A stretch of 64,000 nucleotides of DNA from Ancylobacter sp. WKF20 (GCF_029760895.1 NZ_CP121679.1:2294001-2358000); one strand, 5' to 3'. Shown: positions 52,605 through 61,097, counted from the first letter of the stretch. The notes: generated by a model from the sequence alone, not told the origin. Made by a program: numbers and translations.

Positions 52605-52615
52605 CGCCGCCGCCC

Positions 52616-53590
52616 TCACTTCAGCGTCGCGAGGGCCGCCGCGCGGATCTTGGCCGCGTTGGGCAGCATGGCGGTTTCCAACGGCTCGGAATAGGGGATC
52701 GGCATGTCCGGAAGCGTCACGCGGGCGACCGGCGCGTCGAGTTCGTCAAAGGCGTGGTCCATGATGCTGGCCGAAAGCTCCGCGGCATAGCCGCAGAAGC
52801 GCCAACCCTCGTTCACCACCACGGCGTGATGGGTCTTGGTGATCGAGGCGACAATGGCGCCGATGTCGAGCGGCCGAAGCGAGCGCAGATCGATGACCTC
52901 GGCCGAGACGCCGTCCTCGACCAGCAACTCGGCCGCCCGTGTGGCTTCCACCACCATGCGGGACGACGCGAAGAGCGAGATGTCCGTGCCCTCGCGCACC
53001 GTCGCGGCCTTGCCGAGCGGCACGATGATGTCACCGTCGGGCACGTCGCCACGCATGTTGTACAGCAGCTTGTGCTCAAGAAAGACCACCGGCTGGCTGT
53101 CGCGGATCGCTGCCTTCAGCATACCCTTGGCGTCGGCGGGGGTGGCGGGTGCCACCACCTTGATGCCAGGAATATGGGCCAGCATCGAATCCAGCGACTT
53201 GGAATGCTGCGCCCCGGCGCCGGCGCCGCCGCCGCCCTGGGTGCGCAGCACGAGCGGAATCTCCACCTGGCCGTTCCAGATGTAGTTGTAGATCGAGGCT
53301 TGGTTCACCAACGCGTCGAGCGCGAGCGGCACGAAGTCGGCATACATGATCTCCAGCACTGGCCTCGTGCCGGTCATGGCTGCCGTCACCGCCATGGCGG
53401 TAAGGGCCTGCTCGGAGATCGGGGTGTCACGCACACGGGTCTCGCCGAACTCGTCCATGAGCCCCTTGCTGACCTTGAACACACCGCCATAGCGGCCGAT
53501 GTCCTCGCCGAACAGGAAGACCGAGGGGTCGGCTTGCATCTCCTCGCGCAGGGCAGCGTTCAATGCTTCGGCATAGCGCATGAGAGCCAT
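52616..53590 (-). CDS. Acetoin/2-oxoacid dehydrogenase E1 beta subunit
   Basis: A 324-residue thiamine-diphosphate enzyme subunit starting at 53590, one base after the E1 alpha stop. GEDIGRYGGVFKVSKGL, DTPISEQALTAMAVTAAMTG, and the Gly-rich GGGGAGAGAQHSKSLDSMLAHIPGIKVVAPATPADAKGML are hallmarks of AcoB/PdhB. QGGGG followed by AGAQHS fits acetoin-type and pyruvate-type enzymes equally. It forms a heterotetramer with the alpha subunit. Confidence 0.9.
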   Translation of the reverse strand: MALMRYAEALNAALREEMQADPSVFLFGEDIGRYGGVFKVSKGLMDEFGETRVRDTPISEQALTAMAVTAAMTGTRPVLEIMYADFVPLALDALVNQASIYNYIWNGQVEIPLVLRTQGGGGAGAGAQHSKSLDSMLAHIPGIKVVAPATPADAKGMLKAAIRDSQPVVFLEHKLLYNMRGDVPDGDIIVPLGKAATVREGTDISLFASSRMVVEATRAAELLVEDGVSAEVIDLRSLRPLDIGAIVASITKTHHAVVVNEGWRFCGYAAELSASIMDHAFDELDAPVARVTLPDMPIPYSEPLETAMLPNAAKIRAAALATLK

Positions 53591-53591
53591 G

Positions 53592-54566
53592 TCAGTGGGC
53601 CTCACTGTAGGGGTTGCAGGCCGCATCGGGGGTGAAGGCAGGAAAGGGATCGGACAGCGCCGCGGTGAAGGCGGCATCGACCTCCTCCCGGGCGGCGGTC
53701 TCCAGCGCGGCGAGCCGTTCCTCTGGAACTCCGTCGGCAAGCAGCGCGGCGCGTGATATCCGCAGCGGGTCGCGGGCCTTCCAGGCGGCGATGTCCTCCG
53801 GTTTCTGGTAGCCGCCCATGTCGGACGTGGAAAAACCTTCAACGCGGTAAGTCTTGCACTCGACGAGGCCGGGCCCCTCACCCCGCCGCGCGCGCTCAAC
53901 CATCGCCCCGACCGCGCGGTAGACGGCGACGGCATCATTGCCGTCGACGATCTCCGCCGGCATGGCGTAGCCGGCCGCGCGCACCGACAGGTCCGGCACA
54001 GCGGACTGCACCTCGGACGGCACGGTAAGTCCGAAGCCGTTGTGCTCCAGCACGAAGACCATCGGGAGCTTCCAGAGGCCGGCCATGTTCATGGCTTCAT
54101 GGCAGATGCCGGTCTGGGCTGCTCCGTCGCCAAAAACGCACAGCGCGACACCTTTGCGGCCGAGCACCTGCATCGACAGCGCCATACCGGCTGCCGCCGG
54201 AATGCTGGCGCCGACGATCGCGTTGCCACCAATGACGCCCTTGTCGGCGTCGGCGATCAGCATGTGCCCCGCTCGGCCGGCACAGGCGCCGGTGGCGCGG
54301 CCGAAGATCTCGGCGATCACCGGACGCATCGCCATGCCCTTGCCGATATAGACGGCATGGCCGCGATGGGTGGTGGTGACCTTGTCGTCCGGCTCCAGCA
54401 CCGCGGTTGCGGCCACGCCGACCGCCTCCTGCCCGTCACAGCGATGGATGGGCCCGCGGGTCCGGCCTTCCTTGTGCAAGGCGCCGAGCCCCTCCTCCAG
54501 ATGCCGCACCAGAAGCATCCGACGATAGATTTCCAGGTGTTCGTCAACCGACGGCGTGTTCTTCAC
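53592..54566 (-). CDS. Acetoin/2-oxoacid dehydrogenase E1 alpha subunit
   Basis: A 324-residue subunit. The GTG at 54566 has GGAGG seven bases upstream and gives the proper family start; the longer frame crosses the GTGTCGACAC site and is rejected. The thiamine-diphosphate motif is VFGDGAAQTG...VLEHNGFGL. RCDGQEAVGVAATAVL, HRGHAVYIGKG and GGNAIVGASIPAAAGMAL complete the family pattern. It heads the operon that continues to 48373. No E3 (dihydrolipoamide dehydrogenase) gene is in the window, so a housekeeping E3 must serve. Confidence 0.9.
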   Translation of the reverse strand: MKNTPSVDEHLEIYRRMLLVRHLEEGLGALHKEGRTRGPIHRCDGQEAVGVAATAVLEPDDKVTTTHRGHAVYIGKGMAMRPVIAEIFGRATGACAGRAGHMLIADADKGVIGGNAIVGASIPAAAGMALSMQVLGRKGVALCVFGDGAAQTGICHEAMNMAGLWKLPMVFVLEHNGFGLTVPSEVQSAVPDLSVRAAGYAMPAEIVDGNDAVAVYRAVGAMVERARRGEGPGLVECKTYRVEGFSTSDMGGYQKPEDIAAWKARDPLRISRAALLADGVPEERLAALETAAREEVDAAFTAALSDPFPAFTPDAACNPYSEAH

Positions 54567-54604
54567 CGGTTCCCTCCCGACGCTGGCAGGAATTAAATAC
54601 AAAT

Positions 54605-54614
54605 GTGTCGACAC
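54605..54614. promoter_or_regulatory. GTGTCGACAC operator, E1/E2 operon and SDR divergent promoter
   Basis: Perfect copy of the 10-base palindrome, centred in the 101-base gap between the E1 alpha start (54566, minus) and the SDR start (54668, plus). It lies 38 bases from the GTG of the first gene, a position fit for repression of both operons. Confidence 0.7.
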
Positions 54615-54667
54615 TTTGCAACCCGTTGGGCACAATGAAATGCGCAAGGCTGTGATGAGGGGATGGG

Positions 54668-55414
54668 ATGCGACTGCAAGGTAAGACGGCGATCATCACG
54701 GGCGCCGGTGCCGGCATCGGCGCGGCGACGGCGGCGCTGTTTGCGAAGGAAGGCGCGCGGGTGCTGGTGGTCGATCGCGATGAGCAGCGGGCCGCCGAAG
54801 TTGCCAGCGCAATCGAGGGTGTGGCGCTGGCAGTCGACGTTTCGCAGGAGGCTGCGGTTGAGGCCATGGCGCGTGAGGCCGAGGCCCGCTTTGGCCGGGT
54901 CGACGTGCTGGTCAACAATGCCGGCTACGGCATTCGCGGCTCAGTGGTCACCACGGCGGCGGCCGACTGGGACGCGCTCATGGCGGTCAATCTCAAAGGC
55001 GTGTTCCTGTGCTCGAAGCACATCATCCCGCTGATGGCGGCAGGTGGCGGTGGCTCAGTGGTCAACACCGCCTCCAACATCGCCCAGGTGGGCCTTGCCG
55101 ACCGCGCCGCCTATGTCGCTTCCAAGGGCGGCGTGGCGGCGCTGACTCGTGCCATGGCGCTCGACCACGCCGCACAGAACATCCGCGTCAACGCGGTGGC
55201 GCCGGGGACCACGTGGTCGAGCTATTTCGACAAGATCCTCGAAACCCATGACGATCCCGAAGGCTTTGTGACAGCGCTCAACGCCCGTGCGCCGATGAAC
55301 CGCGTGGCGCAGCCGATCGAGATCGCCAACGCCATTCTGTGGCTGGCGAGTGACGAATCCTCCTTCGCAACCGGATCAATCCTCACTGTCGATGGTGGCA
55401 TGACGGCGTGGTGA
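54668..55414 (+). CDS. SDR family oxidoreductase
   Basis: A 248-residue classical short-chain dehydrogenase. TGAGAGIG at 11-18, NNAG, Ser136, Tyr149 and Lys153 (YVASK) and the late FATGSILTVDGG are all present. An acidic residue after the second strand (VVDRD) favours NAD. It is divergent from the E1/E2 operon with the shared palindrome between. Its 3' end converges with the cobalamin enzyme gene 38 bases away. Confidence 0.9.
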   Translation: MRLQGKTAIITGAGAGIGAATAALFAKEGARVLVVDRDEQRAAEVASAIEGVALAVDVSQEAAVEAMAREAEARFGRVDVLVNNAGYGIRGSVVTTAAADWDALMAVNLKGVFLCSKHIIPLMAAGGGGSVVNTASNIAQVGLADRAAYVASKGGVAALTRAMALDHAAQNIRVNAVAPGTTWSSYFDKILETHDDPEGFVTALNARAPMNRVAQPIEIANAILWLASDESSFATGSILTVDGGMTAW

Positions 55415-55452
55415 GGGGCGCATGAGAGCGGCGCAGCGGGTTCTCAGCCGGC

Positions 55453-57183
55453 TCAGGCCTCGGGGAGCGTCGCGCGCAGCGCCGCGAGCATGGCGTCAAG
55501 ATCGGCACAGGGATGGGCGCCGAGGGCAACAAGGTCGGTCGTGACATCGACCGGCAGACCGGAGTTGGAGTCGGCCGGCACCTCGTTCAGCCGGCCGCCG
55601 ACCAGCACGGGCAACACGACCGCCCGAGCCGCCATCGCCGCCTTCACCGCACGCACATAGCTGAGCGCCACGCCGTTATAGGTGCTGATGGCGAGGACAT
55701 CGGCTTCCCGTTCAATGGCATAGGCCACCAGAGTCTCCGGATCGACGGCGACCCCTGCGTCGGCAATGCGCACACCGAGTCCGTCCAGAGCCTGCTCAAC
55801 GAGATGCTTGCCGTGCTCATGGACGTCGGTGGTGCCGATACAGATGGTGATTGGACGTGGCGTGGCGAGCGGCGCTTGGGCCGCTACCCAGCGCAAGGCC
55901 TTGGCGTCGAGTTCGCGCGCCCATTCGGCGGGGATCAGCGCTGCCCGCCCGCGCGGGGTCTCGGCGCCCGGCCCGAACAGCGCCTCCATCCGCTTCGGCC
56001 CCAGCCGGCGAATGGCCAGCATCAGGGCCGCCGGGTCGCGCACCGGCACGCCGCGCGCGGCCATGCCTTCCAGCACCGCACGTGCGAAGCGGCGACCGCC
56101 GGCAACAAGCTCGTCGGCCAGTGCCTCGACCTTCGTCCAGTCGGTCAGTGGGTCGTAGAAGGGAGCATGTGCCGCCAGACGATGGCAGAAGGTTTGGGCG
56201 TCGATGATCTCGTCGACGTCGGGGATGCGCTGGTTCTCGGTCACCGGCACGGGATTGACCGCATGCCCTGAGGGCCAGCGACCCAGCGCCAGCATGTCGG
56301 CGGTGAGATAGCTGGCGAGACTGGCGTAGTTGCCGGCCGGGCTCGATTGATAGGCGACGGTGTTGCCGAAGATCATGGTTCCCGGCGTTTCGGTGATGCG
56401 GGTCAGCGCGGCGTGGAAGGCCATGCGCGAGAGCGGGTCGCTGAAATGGTGGCCGTAGCAATGGGCGAGGCGGGCACCGATCAGTTCTTCGACGATGTAC
56501 TTCTCGATCACCACCATGCCGAGCGCGCAGGCCATGTCGAAGAACAGCCCGGCGAACCCGTCATCAAGGTTGGAATGGACGAGGATCTCCGCCTCCTGCG
56601 CGGCGATCAGGCCAAGCGCGGTGACGGTCGCTTGCGTGGTGGCAACGTCGTCGTCCCAATAGGGCAGACGGAAGGTGAAATACTGGCCGAGATTGCCGAT
56701 TGCCGTGGCGCCCGCGGCAAGCGCCGCGCGGGTGTTCTCCAGCGCCGCCGGCAGGCCGAGCATGAAGTCGCCAAAATGCGCCGCCGCTGGTGCCGCCTCC
56801 GTCACGCGGGCGAAGTCCTCCGGCCCGTTGAGCACAATGCCGGTGCCGCGCGAAGCCTGCGCCCGCTGGGCTTCCGGGTAGCCCATCGACCAGTCCAGGG
56901 TGATGCCGAACCGATCGACGGTGATGCCGGCCTGCGCGCAGCGCCCATGCACGACGCCGATCGCCTCAAGCGTGCGCTCGATGTTGCGAAAGCCGATATG
57001 GGCGTGCTGCATGATCCGCCCCTCGGCCGCCGCCCGCCGCTTGTACTCGGCTTCCGACGGCAGACCGGTCTCGCGCAGGAAGCGGGAGGTGCCAAGACGC
57101 CAGATGCGCGCCATCGCCCGGCCATCCGCGACCAGCGCGGCGCCGGGGGGAAGGCGCGCATCGATCAGGGCCGGGACGCTCAT
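55453..57183 (-). CDS. Cobalamin-dependent mutase-like protein (TIM-barrel + B12 domain in one chain)
   Basis: A 576-residue protein. The C-terminal about 130 residues are a B12-binding domain with the base-off/His-on signature DVHEHG (Asp453, His455, Gly458), followed by AISTYNG (Ser500) and VLVGG (529-530). The N-terminal about 430 residues resemble the catalytic barrel of glutamate-mutase-type enzymes (ILVHSNLDDGFAGLFFDMACALGM, HHFSDPLSRMAFHAAL). Glutamate mutase itself is two proteins; here both parts are fused in the order barrel-B12. It overlaps the hydrolase gene (ATGA). An adenosylcobalamin radical rearrangement of an amino-acid-like compound is inferred; the substrate is unknown. Confidence 0.78.
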   Translation of the reverse strand: MSVPALIDARLPPGAALVADGRAMARIWRLGTSRFLRETGLPSEAEYKRRAAAEGRIMQHAHIGFRNIERTLEAIGVVHGRCAQAGITVDRFGITLDWSMGYPEAQRAQASRGTGIVLNGPEDFARVTEAAPAAAHFGDFMLGLPAALENTRAALAAGATAIGNLGQYFTFRLPYWDDDVATTQATVTALGLIAAQEAEILVHSNLDDGFAGLFFDMACALGMVVIEKYIVEELIGARLAHCYGHHFSDPLSRMAFHAALTRITETPGTMIFGNTVAYQSSPAGNYASLASYLTADMLALGRWPSGHAVNPVPVTENQRIPDVDEIIDAQTFCHRLAAHAPFYDPLTDWTKVEALADELVAGGRRFARAVLEGMAARGVPVRDPAALMLAIRRLGPKRMEALFGPGAETPRGRAALIPAEWARELDAKALRWVAAQAPLATPRPITICIGTTDVHEHGKHLVEQALDGLGVRIADAGVAVDPETLVAYAIEREADVLAISTYNGVALSYVRAVKAAMAARAVVLPVLVGGRLNEVPADSNSGLPVDVTTDLVALGAHPCADLDAMLAALRATLPEA

Positions 57184-57992
57184 CGCGGGGCTCCTCGATC
57201 AACCGCCCCGACGACGAAGCGGCGGATAATGGCGGCGAAGCCTTCCGGGTGCGTGACAGGATGGAAATGTGCGCCCGGTAAGGTGTGGAAGGCCGCGCCC
57301 GGTATCGCGTCGGCGACCGCACGCGACAAGGCTGGTGGCGTCAGAATGTCGTCATTCGCGGCGATCACCTGCACCCTTGCCGCGAGGCGCAGGAGATCAT
57401 CAAGGCGGTCATGGTCGAGCAGCATGCGTACCCGCGCAGCAGCGACGGTGAGTGGCGCGAGGGTTGCGGGCGCTGCGGCCACCGCCGCCTCCAGTGGCTC
57501 CGCATGTTGGTCGAGATAGGCCGTCTCATGGCCAAAGACGTGGGTGAGCCGCTGATAGGTTGCGGCGAGCCCGGCCTCCAGCAGTTCGGCGCGAGCGGTG
57601 AACAGGGCGCGGAAGCGCGCGTCCGCCCGTGCCCAGGAACTGCTGATTGTGTAGCTCAGGCCGAACGGGGGATGGTCTAGCGCCAGTACCTGCGCGATCG
57701 CCCCTCCGGTCGAATGGCCAACCACATGCGCAGGCTCGCCCCTGGCGGCGAGCAGGGCGGCGATGTCGGCGGCAATGAGGGGGATCGAATAGGGGCCCGC
57801 CGGCCGCTCACTGCGCCCGGCGCCGCGATGGTCGACCACGAGCAGGCGATGATCGCTCACGAGGCGGGCGACGACGCCGTTCCAGAAACGCCCGTCGCCG
57901 CCGAGGCCGGGGATCAGTGCCACCCATGGACCGGTCGTGCCGAACAGGTCGTAATGAAAGCGGCAGCCGTCGGAGGCTGTGAACGTCGCCAT
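57180..57992 (-). CDS. Alpha/beta-fold hydrolase
   Basis: A 270-residue hydrolase with oxyanion segment ALIPGLGGDGRFW, nucleophile Ser in VGHSTGG, a catalytic Asp in NDDILTP and the late GAHFHPVTHPEGF carrying the His. It is translationally coupled to both neighbours (TGATG with the NadX-like gene, ATGA with the cobalamin enzyme). It could cleave a lactone, ester or C-C bond formed in the pathway. Confidence 0.88.
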   Translation of the reverse strand: MATFTASDGCRFHYDLFGTTGPWVALIPGLGGDGRFWNGVVARLVSDHRLLVVDHRGAGRSERPAGPYSIPLIAADIAALLAARGEPAHVVGHSTGGAIAQVLALDHPPFGLSYTISSSWARADARFRALFTARAELLEAGLAATYQRLTHVFGHETAYLDQHAEPLEAAVAAAPATLAPLTVAAARVRMLLDHDRLDDLLRLAARVQVIAANDDILTPPALSRAVADAIPGAAFHTLPGAHFHPVTHPEGFAAIIRRFVVGAVDRGAPR

Positions 57993-58777
57993 CAGCGGGG
58001 CCTCCCTTGTGCCAGCAATGCACGTAAGGCTGTCACGAGACTCAGCGCCGTGACCAGCGAGGTTTTTGGATTGACGGGAGAAGGCGCGTTTACGAAGCGC
58101 AGCAGGGCGATGCCCGCGGCGCTTTCTGCCTCGATCTCATGAGTGTTGCCGGTTGCCGCCGGATCGGCAACGACCCGCACGGCGAGCGGCGCCGGCCGGC
58201 AGGCCGAGGCTAGGGTCAGCCCGGCGTTGAGATTGCGCGGGAAGCGGCGCGCCGCATCTTCCGCCGAGCCTTCGAACAGCACGACCGCATGCGCGGTGGC
58301 GTCGAGGCCGCGTAGGGCGAGTTCTTCGGCCCAGGCGGCGGGAGGCTTGCGGGACGTGTAGCGCAGCCGGGCATCCGGCAGATGGGCAATGGCCGCGAGA
58401 TAGTCGAGGCCACCCACCGCACCGGCGGGCCGGACCAGCTGTGCGCCGGAGGCGGCGCTCGCCGCTTCCAGCTGCGCCGCTAGCCTGTCATCGGCCAGGG
58501 CACCGACCGAGGCCAGCACCATCGGTATGGCCGCTTCCAGTAAGGCCGGGGCATGCGCGGCGACGGCCGCAGCCCCAGCGACTTCTACTACCGCCACCGG
58601 TCGCGCAGCGATGAGGGCGGCAAGGTCGTCCACCGGCGCAACATGGGCTGGCAACTCGCGGGCGCCGTGACGGGTGAGTACCAGCCACCGCGCCTCGCGC
58701 GGCCCCATCTCGGCCGCTATCTGTCGCCCGAGAGCGCCGAAGCCGATTAGTCCCAGTGTCGCAGGGGCGGCGGTCAT
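57992..58777 (-). CDS. Aspartate dehydrogenase-like protein (NadX/DUF108)
   Basis: A 261-residue NAD(P)-dependent enzyme. The Rossmann motif is IGFGALGRQIA, and the family-defining GNTHEIEAES lies at 210-219 with the conserved His213. VEVAGAAAVAAHAPALL and ALADDRLAAQLEAA match NadX proteins. These oxidise aspartate to iminoaspartate or run the reverse reductive amination. Here, next to a B12-type mutase and an amine-oxidase-like enzyme, it probably handles another amino or imino acid. Confidence 0.85.
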   Translation of the reverse strand: MTAAPATLGLIGFGALGRQIAAEMGPREARWLVLTRHGARELPAHVAPVDDLAALIAARPVAVVEVAGAAAVAAHAPALLEAAIPMVLASVGALADDRLAAQLEAASAASGAQLVRPAGAVGGLDYLAAIAHLPDARLRYTSRKPPAAWAEELALRGLDATAHAVVLFEGSAEDAARRFPRNLNAGLTLASACRPAPLAVRVVADPAATGNTHEIEAESAAGIALLRFVNAPSPVNPKTSLVTALSLVTALRALLAQGRPR

Positions 58778-58793
58778 GGGCGCTCCGCGGGGC

Positions 58794-59327
58794 TCAGGCT
58801 TTCTTCACCGGGTCGAACTTGTCGGCGAGGTCGGCGCCGAACACCGTCTGGCGCTCGATCTCCAGCACGTTCTCCGGCCGGGGGAAGTTTGACGGCACGC
58901 GCTCGCCCGGCTTGCGCGGCCGGCCGATCTGCCGGAAGAAATCCTCAAGCCCGTTCGGCACAATGAGCCATATCCAGCGCAGCTTGGTCTCGCCGTCATT
59001 GATGAACATGTGACGAACATTCTTCGGCAGGAAGATCACGCTGTCCGGGCCGATCGGGTATTCCTGCCCCTCGACCACGGCGCGGCCGTGACCCTCAATG
59101 ACGTAGACCGCCTCTTCGTTGCGGTCATGGGTGTGTTCGCGGACATAGCCGCCGGGCGCCACCGACTGCGTACCCATGCCGAACGGGTACTCCATGCCAA
59201 CGATGTGCGGCGCCAGCGCGACGTCGATATGTCCATTGGCGGGTACGGGCTGCCAGTAGCTTTCGCGGGTGTCTGGGCCCGAAATGTGGACGCCAGCGGG
59301 CAGGGTCGGGCGGTGGAGCGGATCCAT
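58794..59327 (-). CDS. Cupin-domain protein
   Basis: A 177-residue protein starting at 59327 (GAGG at seven bases). The cupin motif 1 is GGYVREHTHDRNEEAVYVIEG with His-His-Glu metal ligands, and motif 2 contains PKNVRHMFIN. One barrel is visible with an N-terminal strand-rich part. It heads the operon cupin, NadX-like, hydrolase, B12 enzyme; 16 bases to the next start. A small metal-dependent isomerase or dioxygenase is possible. Confidence 0.83.
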   Translation of the reverse strand: MDPLHRPTLPAGVHISGPDTRESYWQPVPANGHIDVALAPHIVGMEYPFGMGTQSVAPGGYVREHTHDRNEEAVYVIEGHGRAVVEGQEYPIGPDSVIFLPKNVRHMFINDGETKLRWIWLIVPNGLEDFFRQIGRPRKPGERVPSNFPRPENVLEIERQTVFGADLADKFDPVKKA

Positions 59328-59422
59328 GGGAGCCTCGAAAGAGCGGGAAACCATTGGAAGGGATGCCCAGCCTAGCCGGGCGGGTGAACCGTCGAACAGT
59401 CGGAATCTATCATCGCCAAAAG

Positions 59423-59432
59423 TGTCGACACA
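59423..59432. promoter_or_regulatory. GTGTCGACAC operator, cupin/B12 operon and flavoprotein divergent promoter
   Basis: Perfect palindrome in the 165-base gap between the cupin start (59327, minus) and the flavoprotein start (59493, plus). TTTATCGACCC and TATAGTTC nearby (59444-59468) could hold the plus-strand -10. Same core as at 46691 and 54605. Confidence 0.7.
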
Positions 59433-59492
59433 ATAGTAGACATTTATCGACCCGGCTTTCTATAGTTCGGCGAAACATGGATGGGACGGGCG

Positions 59493-61097
59493 ATGGGTAC
59501 GTATGACGTGGTGGTGTTGGGCTCGGGTTCCGCCGGCTGCGCAGCGGCCCTGCGCGCGGCCAAAGGCGGCCTCAGCGTGCTGGTCGTCGAGAAGAGCGCC
59601 TGGCTGGGCGGCACCTCCGCCATGTCAGGTTCCGGAGTCTGGATCCCGGCCAACCATATCGCCGCCGCCTCCGGGGTGAGCGACAGCCGGGAGGAAGCCA
59701 TCGCCTATCTGCGCGCGGTCGCGCCTGATGGCTGGTCCGAAACCGAAGCGCCCCGCTGGCAGGCCTTCATCGACGCCGCGCCCGATATGCTGCGATTTCT
59801 CGCCGACAACACGCCACTCGATTTCAGGCTGATCAACGAACCCGACCCGTTCAGCGAAGCGCCGGGCGGCAAGGCCCTGGGCCGCATGGTCTCGCCGCGA
59901 CCGCTCAGCCGCCGCCTACTCGGGCGCTACGCTGCCCGGTTGCGCCGATCGACCCTTCCGCATCTGTTCACCTATCAGGAGATCGTCGATCTCGACATCT
60001 ATCATCATCCGATCCGCGCCGGCCTCAAGCTGTGGCCAAAGCTCATCGGGCGGTGGCTGACAAATGCCGGCGCGCAGGGTACGGCGCTGATGACCGGGCT
60101 GATCCGGGGCTGCCTGGACGCCGGGGTCACCTTCGAGCTCGACACCCGCGCCGTTCGGCTCGTGACGGATAGCGATGCACGTATCATCGGTGTCGACGTC
60201 GAGCAGGCTGGCATGCGCCGGGTCATCGATGCGACGCGCGGTGTGGTCATTGCCTCGGGCGGCTTCGAATGGGATCCGGCCATGCGCGCGCAGCATTTCC
60301 CCGGCCCGATCGACCGGCTCGGAAGTCCGCGCAGCAATGAGGGCGACGGCCAGAGGCTCGCCGCCGCCGTGGGCGCGCAGCTCGACCGCATGGATCAGGC
60401 CAATATCTACCCCTGCCTGCCGACCCGCTACCAAGGGCAACCGCATGGCCTGCCCATGACGTTTCAGGCCGAACCGCATTCCATTGTGGTCAACCGCTTT
60501 GGCGAGCGTTTCGTCAGCGAAAATGACTTCAACATCGGAGAGGCGATCGACGCCCGTGGGTCGGACGGGGCGCCGTTGCACCTGCCCTGCTTCCTCGTCG
60601 GCGATCATCGCTTCCTGTCCACCTCGCTGCCGTTCCGCTGGTACGCCTCCTATGAGCCGGGCTGGGTGAAAAAGGCCGACACCGTTGCCGGCCTCGCGAC
60701 GGAACTCGGCCTGCCGGTTGGGGCGCTGGAAGCCAGCATTGCACGCTGGAACCGCTTCTGCGCCGAAGGGCACGACCTCGATTTCCGGCGGGGAGAAACC
60801 GGCTGGGAAGCATACAAGGCACATGGCGATCCGGCGCACCTGAAGCCGATCGACAAGCCACCCTATATAGGCATGACACTCAACCGCTCGATCCTCGGCA
60901 CCAAGGGCGGCGCGCGCACTAATGACAAAGCGCAGGTACTGCGGCCGGACGGTTCGGTGGTGGCCGGGCTCTACGCCGCTGGCCTTGCCATGGCCAACCC
61001 CTTTGGTACCCGCGCGGTCGGCGCGGGTACGACCATCGGTCCCAACATGACCTGGGGCTACATCGCCGCGGAAACCATGCTACGGCAGAACCGCTGA
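59493..61097 (+). CDS. FAD-dependent dehydrogenase, KstD / flavocytochrome-type family
   Basis: A 534-residue flavoprotein. The start at 59493 (MGTYDVVVLGSGSAG) is preferred; an in-frame ATG four codons earlier is possible. The FAD motif is VVLGSGSAGCAAALRAAKGG, then GGTSAMSGSGVWIPANH, ASGGFEW, and the C-terminal AGLYAAGLAMANPFGTRAVGAGTTIGPNMTWG typical of 3-ketosteroid-dehydrogenase-like and fumarate-reductase-like enzymes. It is divergent from the cupin/B12 operon and shares the palindrome. It would introduce a double bond next to a carbonyl or carboxyl group. Confidence 0.88.
   Translation: MGTYDVVVLGSGSAGCAAALRAAKGGLSVLVVEKSAWLGGTSAMSGSGVWIPANHIAAASGVSDSREEAIAYLRAVAPDGWSETEAPRWQAFIDAAPDMLRFLADNTPLDFRLINEPDPFSEAPGGKALGRMVSPRPLSRRLLGRYAARLRRSTLPHLFTYQEIVDLDIYHHPIRAGLKLWPKLIGRWLTNAGAQGTALMTGLIRGCLDAGVTFELDTRAVRLVTDSDARIIGVDVEQAGMRRVIDATRGVVIASGGFEWDPAMRAQHFPGPIDRLGSPRSNEGDGQRLAAAVGAQLDRMDQANIYPCLPTRYQGQPHGLPMTFQAEPHSIVVNRFGERFVSENDFNIGEAIDARGSDGAPLHLPCFLVGDHRFLSTSLPFRWYASYEPGWVKKADTVAGLATELGLPVGALEASIARWNRFCAEGHDLDFRRGETGWEAYKAHGDPAHLKPIDKPPYIGMTLNRSILGTKGGARTNDKAQVLRPDGSVVAGLYAAGLAMANPFGTRAVGAGTTIGPNMTWGYIAAETMLRQNR

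Noticed and set aside
52616..53938. Longer start for the E1 beta gene
   Set aside because: The first 116 codons overlap the E1 alpha gene and are Pro/Arg-rich; family homology begins at the ATG at 53590.
59423..59432. GTCGAC considered as only a chance SalI-type hexamer
   Set aside because: The match extends to ten bases and recurs at three other promoter regions of the same cluster, so a regulatory explanation is better.
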